8,595 bases of DNA. It comes from an uncultured Verrucomicrobiota bacterium (GTDB taxonomy: Bacteria; Verrucomicrobiota; Kiritimatiellia; RFP12; UBA1067). Position numbers and translations under genes: made by a program. Positions within the stretch are counted from its first letter, which is position 1. Every line of letters starts with the position of its first letter. Shown in pieces: positions 1 through 5,441 of the stretch. The notes beneath the pieces were generated by a model. That model had not been told where the DNA came from. It made no database searches and saw only the letters and a program-made list of their open reading frames with translations. Where the stretch lies: the NCBI GenBank assembly GCA_945487985.1, contig CALYTX010000044.1, forward strand, positions 1-8,595, read 5' to 3'.

Positions 1-86
1 TGCAGGGGGCGTTGCCGCGGTTGCGCACGCCCTGCGGTGCCGATTGGGACGGGTTGGATGTTGTAATTGCACGACAACTTGCCGTT

Positions 87-1367
87 ATGAACAAATTGGC
101 GATTCAACTTAATGAAACGCTCGGTCGGGCGGAAGAATTTCTTTCCGCCGCAGGCAGGCGCATGTATTTTCCTTATGGCGGAATCCTCGGGCAGGGAGCA
201 GAGGCTAAGTCCTGCGCAATCAATGCCACGGTTGGCATGGCCTTCGAGGAAGACGGTTCGCCCCTGGTCATGAATTCGTTCGCGAAGGGAATCAATCTCG
301 ACCGGAAGGCGTTTCTCTACGCTGGCAGTTTTGGTTTGCCCAGATTGCGCGAACAGTGGAAGGCGATGGAATTCAAGAAAAACCCTTCGCTCGTGGGCAA
401 GAGTTTTTCCAATCCGGTGGTGACCAACGCGCTCACGCACGGCATTCGCATTTGTGCGGAGCTTTTTGCCGATGCGAAGGATACGCTCGTCACGCCCGAT
501 CTGTTCTGGGACAACTATGAACTTGTTTTCCAGGAAGCGGTCGGTTGCCAGATTGCGCATTTCAACACCTTCCGCAAAGGTGCATTCGATGCAGCGGCGA
601 TGAAAAAGGCGTTGCTGGCTCCAGGTGCGAAGAAGCTGTTGATTCTCAATTTCCCCAATAACCCGACTGGATACACCGCCACGTTCGCCGATGCGAAGAA
701 AATAGTCGCAGCGGTTAAGGCGGCGGCCAAGGCCGGCAAGAAAATCGTCGTCATTTGCGACGATGCGTATTTCGGGCTTGTCTACGAGCAGGGCGTCCAC
801 GGCGATTCGCTCTTTGCCGAGTTTTCCGATCTACACGAGAACGTGCTCGCCGTCAAGCTCGACGGCACCACGAAGGAAGATTACGTCTGGGGGCTTCGCG
901 TCGGTTTCATCAGTTTTGCTTTCAAAGGTGCGACGACTGCCCAGCTCCAGGCGCTCGAGGCCAAGGCTGCCGGCAATGTGCGTTCGTGCATTTCAAATGC
1001 CTCTTCGATTGGCCAGCATCTGGCTGTCCAGGCGTTCGACGATCCGGCTTATGACGCCGAGAAGCGCGCGAAATACGCGGTGCTCAAGAAGCGCTACCGT
1101 AAGATCCGCCAGATTCTCGCTGCGCACCCGGAATATACGCGTTATTTCGAGGCGATGCCTTGCAACTCGGGGTATTTCATGTGCGTAAAGCCCTTGGGGG
1201 TGGACGCCGAAAGCGTCCGTCGCCAGCTTATCGAGAGATACTCGACGGGGACGATAGTTCTTTCCGGACTTATCCGTATCGCGTTTTCTACAATTCCGAC
1301 CAACAAGCTCGCGCAGCTGTTCCGGAACGTGGCAAGCGCCGTGGGCGATTTGCGCGGCAAAGGCTGA
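87..1367 (+). CDS. Fold-type I PLP-dependent aminotransferase (class I/II)
   Basis: Transfers an amino group between an amino acid and a 2-oxo acid using pyridoxal phosphate; the substrate cannot be told from sequence. The protein is 426 residues if started at ATG 87, a usual length for the family. Visible class I/II landmarks, numbered from that start, are NNPTG at 191-195 (Asn192 beside the cofactor ring), D-D-A-Y at 225-228 (Asp225 to the pyridine nitrogen, Tyr228 to O3'), the Schiff-base lysine Lys263 in TTK, Arg271 in GLRVG (phosphate), and Arg397 for the substrate carboxylate. The Lys-to-Arg spacing of 8 matches aspartate aminotransferase. The residues before the lysine are GTT, not the usual S-x-S. 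The frame stays open to the left window edge and a TTG at 12 would add 25 residues, but ATG 87 gives a more natural N-terminus. No Shine-Dalgarno is visible before it. A 39-base gap separates it from the next gene. Family call is firm, substrate unknown. Confidence 0.9.
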   Translation: MNKLAIQLNETLGRAEEFLSAAGRRMYFPYGGILGQGAEAKSCAINATVGMAFEEDGSPLVMNSFAKGINLDRKAFLYAGSFGLPRLREQWKAMEFKKNPSLVGKSFSNPVVTNALTHGIRICAELFADAKDTLVTPDLFWDNYELVFQEAVGCQIAHFNTFRKGAFDAAAMKKALLAPGAKKLLILNFPNNPTGYTATFADAKKIVAAVKAAAKAGKKIVVICDDAYFGLVYEQGVHGDSLFAEFSDLHENVLAVKLDGTTKEDYVWGLRVGFISFAFKGATTAQLQALEAKAAGNVRSCISNASSIGQHLAVQAFDDPAYDAEKRAKYAVLKKRYRKIRQILAAHPEYTRYFEAMPCNSGYFMCVKPLGVDAESVRRQLIERYSTGTIVLSGLIRIAFSTIPTNKLAQLFRNVASAVGDLRGKG

Positions 1368-1394
1368 GTTTGTAGTTAATCACGTCAACAATAC

Positions 1395-1400
1395 AAGGAG
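1395..1400 (+). promoter_or_regulatory. Ribosome binding site for the gene at 1407
   Basis: AAGGAG lies 6 bases before ATG 1407, an ideal Shine-Dalgarno and spacing. It fixes the start of the secreted protein and shows that this genome uses canonical SD initiation. Confidence 0.85.
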
Positions 1401-1406
1401 AAAACA

Positions 1407-2843
1407 ATGAAGAAGTTCGTTCTTGTCGCAGGCGCGTTAGCATTTGCGTTTGCCAATGCCGCTTCTCAGCGGCTTGTGTCGCTGCAGGTCGCCGAAACTA
1501 GCGCGCTTGTTGCCGGCGTCTCCAAAATCGGCGAAATGACAGGCAATCCGATGATTGCGGCGATGATCGCGCCGCAGATTGCGCAAAATCCGCTTGCAGA
1601 ATTCTTCGGTCCTGCGCGCGCTGGAGAGGCAATCGGAATTTCGGTTTGCGGCAACTCGGACACATTCAAGGCCTTGCTTGAAAACAGCAGTTTCCCGGAT
1701 GGGGTGTATGTCGCTTATCCGGTGAAGCGGACGAAGGCGGAATTTCTCGCCGCTCACCCTGGCGCGGCAGAAACGAACGGCGTCATTAGCGTCGAGGGTT
1801 ATGCGGTAGTCTTTTCAGACGATGGCCGTTGGGCGGTTGCGACCACGGACGCTTCGCGCGCCGCGGCCGGACTATCGGAGATCGCTGTCGCCAAGCAGCC
1901 GCTCAATGGCGATATTGTGCGCATCGAGCTATCCAAGGAAGTTGTTCCGCAACTGATTGAGATGGTTGGTGAAGAGCAGGTACGGGCACTGGTCGAGGGT
2001 TACGAAAACCTCAAGTTCGCGCTCGCCATTGGCGAGAAGTCGCTCGAGGTCAAGGTCGCGGCCGACGCCAAAAAGGGTTCTCTTCTCGACAAGATGGGAA
2101 AAATCTCGCTCGCCGGCGATTATTTCGCCTTTGCGATGGACGATGCGCTTATCGCTCAGAACGAGGCTCAAGGCGGTGGTAGCGGCAATAACGCGCAGGT
2201 CCATGCCTTGATCGATTTGATTCGTTCGCTGGGCATTAAAACCGATTTCATCGCCGAGGACAAAAAGCAGCCTGGTGTTTCGCGCTACACATTCGACCTC
2301 AAGAAGGCGTATGCGTATTTCAGCAGCGAGGACGGCAAGAAGGCTTGCGAAAAAGTCGACCCGATGGCTTTCTTCGAGGGACTTTCGCAAATCAATACCA
2401 ATATCGTCATCTCGGCCGCATCGCCGGCTGCGGCCGCATCGTTTGCGATTAAAGGCTGCAAGCCGAAAAAGTCGCTGGCACGGCTCTTCGCCGATATGGT
2501 TCCGGAAGCCGCCAGCAAGAAGCCGTATGCAGTTTCTTGTGGCTCGTTCTACGCGATTCTCCGCGGCATAGCAGCGCAACTGGTGCCGCAATTGCCAGCG
2601 GATTTGCGCATGCAGATCGAACCGGTGATGATGACGCTGCCTGCCGAAGAAGACTGCGCCATTGCCTGTTATGCCTATCGCGACGGTTCGACGCATCGAG
2701 TCCTCGCGCGTATCTCCGCCGGCGAGCTCAAAGGGCTCAGCTCCGTAATCAACTCGGTTGCGGGCTTCGCCATGTCCTGTGCGATGCAAGGCGTGGATTG
2801 TGACGATGAAATATTAGAGGTGGAAGAGGACGATGAAGATTGA
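1407..2843 (+). CDS. Secreted protein of unknown function with acidic C-terminal tail
   Basis: I do not recognise this family. The 478-residue product starts with a clear Sec signal peptide: two lysines, a hydrophobic core to about residue 15, and a likely signal peptidase I cut after ANA at 16-18. It should therefore be periplasmic or surface-exposed. The mature part is a mixed alpha/beta-looking sequence in two halves joined by a Gly/Ser/Asn-rich linker near residues 255-262. It has eight cysteines (81, 313, 351, 378, 417, 421, 458, 465), which could form disulfides after export. The last dozen residues are almost all Asp/Glu. No later hydrophobic segment long enough for a membrane anchor is obvious. 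It follows the aminotransferase by 39 bases and overlaps ispE by 11 bases, so it is probably co-transcribed with ispE, although no shared pathway is evident. The ORF is convincing from signal peptide, SD and coupling; the function is open. Confidence 0.85.
   Translation: MKKFVLVAGALAFAFANAASQRLVSLQVAETSALVAGVSKIGEMTGNPMIAAMIAPQIAQNPLAEFFGPARAGEAIGISVCGNSDTFKALLENSSFPDGVYVAYPVKRTKAEFLAAHPGAAETNGVISVEGYAVVFSDDGRWAVATTDASRAAAGLSEIAVAKQPLNGDIVRIELSKEVVPQLIEMVGEEQVRALVEGYENLKFALAIGEKSLEVKVAADAKKGSLLDKMGKISLAGDYFAFAMDDALIAQNEAQGGGSGNNAQVHALIDLIRSLGIKTDFIAEDKKQPGVSRYTFDLKKAYAYFSSEDGKKACEKVDPMAFFEGLSQINTNIVISAASPAAAASFAIKGCKPKKSLARLFADMVPEAASKKPYAVSCGSFYAILRGIAAQLVPQLPADLRMQIEPVMMTLPAEEDCAIACYAYRDGSTHRVLARISAGELKGLSSVINSVAGFAMSCAMQGVDCDDEILEVEEDDED
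2824..2830 (+). promoter_or_regulatory. Ribosome binding site for ispE inside the upstream gene
   Basis: AAGAGGA sits just before ATG 2833 within the Glu/Asp codons of the preceding gene's acidic tail. With the 11-base overlap, it implies translational coupling: ribosomes finishing the upstream gene are placed to restart on ispE. Confidence 0.65.
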
Positions 2844-3588
2844 GGCCTACGCCAAGCTAAATCTCACCTTGGAGGTCTTAGGGGAGCGCGTGGATGGTTT
2901 TCACGCGCTCCGTTCGTTAGTAGCGCCGATAACATTGGCCGATACGCTCACTGTTCAACCGGCCGATTCAATCGAGACCGATTCTGGGTACGGACAAGAC
3001 GATCTTTGCTGCCGAGCCGCACGCGCGCTTGGTGTCGGGGCGAAATTCTCCATCGTCAAACGCATTCCCGCCGGCGGCGGTCTCGGCGGCGGGTCGGCCG
3101 ATGCGGCTGCCGCGCTCCGGGCGCTGAACGAAATTTATCATCTTGGACACACCATTGAGCGTCTCGCCGAAATCGGCGCCCAATTCGGCAGCGATATCCC
3201 CGCGCTCGTTCTCGCCCAGCATTATCGGCGCGGCGTGATGATGGAAGGGCGCGGCGAGATTGTCCGTCTATCCGATCCGCTTGAGCAGGCAAGTCTGGTC
3301 CTCGTTAACCCCAAGGTCCATTCCTCGACGGCGGAGGTTTTTGCCGCGTTCCGGCATTCGACTTTTCCCGAGCCGCTCAATGATCTCGAACGCCCGGCTA
3401 TTGCACTGCACCCCGAAATCGGTCAGGCACTGACGCTGTTACGCTCGCTCGGAGCAGAACGAGCGATGATGAGCGGATCGGGATCGACCGTGTTCGGGTT
3501 CGTCCGCGATGCAGAGGCGGCGCGAACGCTGGCCGAAAGCATCCGCACGCGCGGCTATGATGCCTGGACGGCGTCGTTTCTCGTTTGA
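2833..3588 (+). CDS. ispE: 4-diphosphocytidyl-2-C-methyl-D-erythritol kinase
   Basis: Cytoplasmic GHMP-family kinase of the MEP (non-mevalonate) isoprenoid pathway. It phosphorylates the 2-hydroxyl of CDP-methylerythritol with ATP, supplying precursors for undecaprenyl phosphate and quinones. The 251-residue product carries the expected motifs in order: AKLNL near the N-terminus with the active-site lysine Lys8, the glycine-rich ATP loop P-A-G-G-G-L-G-G-G-S-A-D at 79-90, the catalytic aspartate in GSDIP (Asp121), and the C-terminal GHMP motif S-G-S-G-S-T-V-F-G at 214-222. It is somewhat shorter than the E. coli enzyme (283 residues), mostly from compact loops after residue 40 and near the C-terminus, but no key motif is missing. 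Start ATG 2833 overlaps the upstream gene and has its own SD. It ends the left block; the following 186 bases hold the promoter for the polysaccharide genes. Confidence 0.97.
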   Translation: MKIEAYAKLNLTLEVLGERVDGFHALRSLVAPITLADTLTVQPADSIETDSGYGQDDLCCRAARALGVGAKFSIVKRIPAGGGLGGGSADAAAALRALNEIYHLGHTIERLAEIGAQFGSDIPALVLAQHYRRGVMMEGRGEIVRLSDPLEQASLVLVNPKVHSSTAEVFAAFRHSTFPEPLNDLERPAIALHPEIGQALTLLRSLGAERAMMSGSGSTVFGFVRDAEAARTLAESIRTRGYDAWTASFLV

Positions 3589-3601
3589 AATCCAAGTTGA
3601 T

Positions 3602-3611
3602 AAGGCGCCTT
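3602..3611. repeat. Perfect 10-base palindrome
   Basis: AAGGCGCCTT begins 14 bases after the ispE stop. It could be a small operator or simply a chance palindrome; it lies far upstream (about 125 bases) of the promoter at 3736. Confidence 0.3.
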
Positions 3612-3613
3612 GT

Positions 3614-3640
3614 TGCCGGTAGATGGGTAGCTCGCCGGCA
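3614..3640 (+). terminator. Weak hairpin after ispE, possible terminator
   Basis: TGCCGG at 3614-3619 pairs with CCGGCA at 3635-3640 around a loop of about 15 bases. Only a short AT-rich stretch follows (TTATAT), with no proper U-tract, so this is a poor intrinsic terminator. Position after the last gene of the left block is the main argument for it. Confidence 0.25.
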
Positions 3641-3646
3641 TTATAT

Positions 3647-3701
3647 GTCAGATTCGCGCTGAATTTAACAGAAATATGACGAAGATGCGTCAGTATTCGC
3701 G
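3647..3701. repeat. Pair of near-identical direct repeats upstream of the polysaccharide promoter
   Basis: GTCAGATTCGCG at 3647-3658 recurs as GTCAGTATTCGCG at 3689-3701, differing by one inserted T. The copies start 42 bases apart, close to four turns of B-DNA, so they present on the same face of the helix. This arrangement suits a DNA-binding regulator upstream of the -35 box at 3736. That role is inference; only the repeat is seen. Confidence 0.4.
3677..3692. repeat. Inverted repeat (dyad) upstream of the polysaccharide promoter
   Basis: TGACG at 3677-3681 and CGTCA at 3688-3692 form a 5-base dyad around a 6-base spacer. Flanking ATA (3674-3676) and TAT (3694-3696) extend the symmetry if one base is bulged. 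It overlaps the second direct repeat. Candidate protein-binding site; short enough to be chance. Confidence 0.3.
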
Positions 3702-3735
3702 GCAATCGGAAAATTCGATAATGGACATCTGGGCA

Positions 3736-3765
3736 TTGACATCAAGGCGAATGTCGTGATAAAAT
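3736..3765 (+). promoter_or_regulatory. Sigma70-type promoter for the polysaccharide operon
   Basis: A perfect -35 TTGACA (3736-3741), an 18-base spacer and a -10 TAAAAT (3760-3765, five of six matches) stand in front of the first polysaccharide gene. Transcription would start near 3772-3773, only two or three bases before ATG 3775. GACAT half-sites occur at 3724 and 3738 with an inverted ATGTC at 3751, so part of the promoter is itself a dyad that could bind a repressor. Confidence 0.7.
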
Positions 3766-3774
3766 AATTGTCGA

Positions 3775-4449
3775 ATGGGCAGATTGTATCTACAACTGTT
3801 ATTGCTATGCGCTACATGCATATTTGCATGCGGTTGTGAAACTGTTGCCAAAATTATCGGTCCGGAAGATGAGCATGTCGACGAAGCGGCCGATGGCGCG
3901 GTGTGGATCGACCCCGTACCGCGCGTGCGTAAGGGGGTGGTCGTGCTTGTGCAGGTGGGCGCAGGTTCGGCCCAGCCAGTGCAGATGCGTGCGCAGGTTG
4001 ACCAAAACGGCGAAATCACGCTTCCGTATCTTTTGCAAGAGCCGGTGCTGTGCGAGGGGTTGACGCTTGAGGCGCTCAAGCAGAAGCTCATCAAGTGTTA
4101 CCAGGTGTTTATCAAGCAGCCGCAAATCACGGTGAACTTTGGCGAGTTCGACATCAAATCTGGGGTCAGTCCCTGGGGAACGGTTACTGTGTTAGGCGAG
4201 GTTGTCATGCCCGGTCCGGTCAACATGCCGCCGACGCAGGATTTAACCGTTACGAAGGTCTTGCAGTTGGCTGGCGGGCTTAAGCCGTTTGCGCGTAAGG
4301 ATCGCATTCGCGTAACGAGTTGTGGTAAGGACGGTTCTAAAACATGCACGATAGTCGATTTGAATGAAATAGGCGAGAAGGGTCTAATCGGCAAGGATAT
4401 CCCGCTGAAGGCGGGCAATGTGGTGTGGGTGCCGGTTTCGTGGTATTGA
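3775..4449 (+). CDS. Short OPX (Wza-like) polysaccharide export lipoprotein
   Basis: Periplasmic export protein of the outer-membrane polysaccharide exporter (OPX) family, which forms the channel or collar for capsule or exopolysaccharide between the inner-membrane co-polymerase and the outer membrane. The N-terminus is a lipoprotein-like signal: a short basic start, a leucine-rich core at 4-17, and candidate lipid-attachment cysteines at 19 (I-F-A-C) or 21. A Poly_export domain spans about 50-122 (typical D-Q-N-G-E-I-T-L-P and a final I-T-V-N-F). An SLBB-like domain follows from about 136, with V-L-G-E-V at 139-143 and A-G-G-L at 166-169. The protein ends at 224 with G-N-V-V-W-V-P, directly after the SLBB region. 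E. coli Wza is about 380 residues and has a second SLBB-type domain and a C-terminal transmembrane helix; both are absent here. The start has no Shine-Dalgarno, an in-frame stop at 3760-3762 excludes an earlier start, and a later one would damage the signal. Confidence 0.92.
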   Translation: MGRLYLQLLLLCATCIFACGCETVAKIIGPEDEHVDEAADGAVWIDPVPRVRKGVVVLVQVGAGSAQPVQMRAQVDQNGEITLPYLLQEPVLCEGLTLEALKQKLIKCYQVFIKQPQITVNFGEFDIKSGVSPWGTVTVLGEVVMPGPVNMPPTQDLTVTKVLQLAGGLKPFARKDRIRVTSCGKDGSKTCTIVDLNEIGEKGLIGKDIPLKAGNVVWVPVSWY

Positions 4450-4462
4450 TTTCTAATTCTCT

Positions 4463-4471
4463 GGAAAGGAG
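4463..4471 (+). promoter_or_regulatory. Ribosome binding site for the gene at 4477
   Basis: GGAAAGGAG ends 5 bases before ATG 4477, a strong Shine-Dalgarno. It contrasts with the SD-less start of the preceding OPX gene and may give higher translation of this unknown secreted protein. Confidence 0.8.
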
Positions 4472-4476
4472 TCGAG

Positions 4477-5415
4477 ATGAAGAAACTGTTGATGGTGGGA
4501 ATTGTGGCGGCAGCGACGGCGGCAATGGCCGCGGACAAAACGATTTCGCTCGCCGATGCGGCGGCGAAGATTGCCGAGGCGGTCGAAAGCTCTGATGTGA
4601 TGGCATCGCTGATGAAGCAGTTGAGCGCGGCCGATCAGGTTGCCTTCCTCGGCAAGGTTAACCGCGCGATCGCCAAGCAGCCAGGTTCGCAGGCGGAGAT
4701 TGCGGCTAAATACATCGCGGTAAATTCCACCGCATTGCGCAATGCCGCTTCGAAGGATAACATCGCCGCGCTACTCGCCGAAACTTTCGCAACAGTTCCG
4801 CTGGAGGTGCTTACGCTTGTGAACGAGCGCTTTGCGAGCGACCTTTTCAACCGCGCGGCCGACCCGTCCAAGAAATTCAGCGACGAACAGTACACGAAAA
4901 TTGCGAGCAACCTGCTGCAGAAGATTATGCAGCGCACGGCCAATGAAGATAACGCCGGCGTGCGCAACACCTTCGCCGTCCTTACCTTTCTGCGTGCCTC
5001 CAACGGCTCCCCGGCGGATCTTGCCGAGAAACTGGTAGCGGAATTCTCCGACGAAAAGATTAAGGGTTATGCTTTGAACGAATGGATTCCCGCCGCCATG
5101 TCGCCGGAGAAAAATTACGATCCGATGTTAGGCGCGGGCGATGCGGGAGATTCTCCTGACGCGGCGCTGGTAATGTCGATAGCTGGCGATATGTCAACCG
5201 TGGCTTTGCTTTCCGATCTTTCAAGCGGCATTAATCCTGCGGGGGGCACCTTTGCCAACGGATTGTTCACTGATGGCCTTACGGGCTTGCCGGCGTTTTC
5301 TGAAGACAACGCCCGTCTCAATCGTATCCCGCGAACTTTGGATCCGGAAAAGAAGTGGTACGGCGGTTATCGCCGCGGTGAACCTGGCGGATATCCTGGG
5401 CAGCGGATTTACTGA
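4477..5415 (+). CDS. Secreted protein of unknown function within the polysaccharide export operon
   Basis: I do not recognise this 312-residue protein. It begins with a clean Sec signal peptide, likely cut after A-M-A at 16-18. Residues about 20-200 are rich in Ala, Lys, Glu and Leu with helical periodicity, suggesting an all-alpha, possibly repeat-like domain. The region from about 205 onward is Gly/Asp/Pro/Ser-rich and probably loop-like, ending in a basic Gly/Tyr/Arg tail (G-G-Y-R-R-G-E-P-G-G-Y-P-G-Q). The mature protein has no cysteine and no obvious transmembrane segment. It sits 27 bases after the short OPX gene and 26 bases before the outer-membrane beta-barrel, with strong SDs around it, so it is almost certainly co-expressed with them. 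A periplasmic accessory or scaffold linking these parts is a reasonable inference, but nothing in the sequence proves it. Alternative: an unrelated envelope protein. Confidence 0.83.
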   Translation: MKKLLMVGIVAAATAAMAADKTISLADAAAKIAEAVESSDVMASLMKQLSAADQVAFLGKVNRAIAKQPGSQAEIAAKYIAVNSTALRNAASKDNIAALLAETFATVPLEVLTLVNERFASDLFNRAADPSKKFSDEQYTKIASNLLQKIMQRTANEDNAGVRNTFAVLTFLRASNGSPADLAEKLVAEFSDEKIKGYALNEWIPAAMSPEKNYDPMLGAGDAGDSPDAALVMSIAGDMSTVALLSDLSSGINPAGGTFANGLFTDGLTGLPAFSEDNARLNRIPRTLDPEKKWYGGYRRGEPGGYPGQRIY

Positions 5416-5424
5416 TTTGGTGAG

Positions 5425-5430
5425 AAAGGA
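5425..5430 (+). promoter_or_regulatory. Ribosome binding site for the gene at 5442
   Basis: AAAGGA lies 11 bases before ATG 5442, slightly longer than ideal spacing. A second purine run (AAGAG at 5435-5439) is too close to the start to act well. No better in-frame start keeps the signal peptide intact. Confidence 0.55.
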
Positions 5431-5441
5431 ATTTAAGAGCC

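Noticed and set aside
12..86. 25-residue N-terminal extension of the aminotransferase from TTG 12
   Set aside because: No SD supports it, its composition is unlike an aminotransferase N-terminus, and ATG 87 gives a normal family length. Not fully excluded because the frame is open to the edge.
1929..2789. Long open frame of 286 codons on the minus strand inside the secreted protein gene
   Set aside because: It lies wholly antisense to a gene with a signal peptide and a strong SD. Its product is Arg/His-rich with no recognisable domain, as expected of a GC-rich shadow frame.
3676..3759. 27-codon open frame in the intergenic region, a possible leader peptide
   Set aside because: It has no SD, runs through the -35 box and spacer, and would not be on the transcript made from that promoter.
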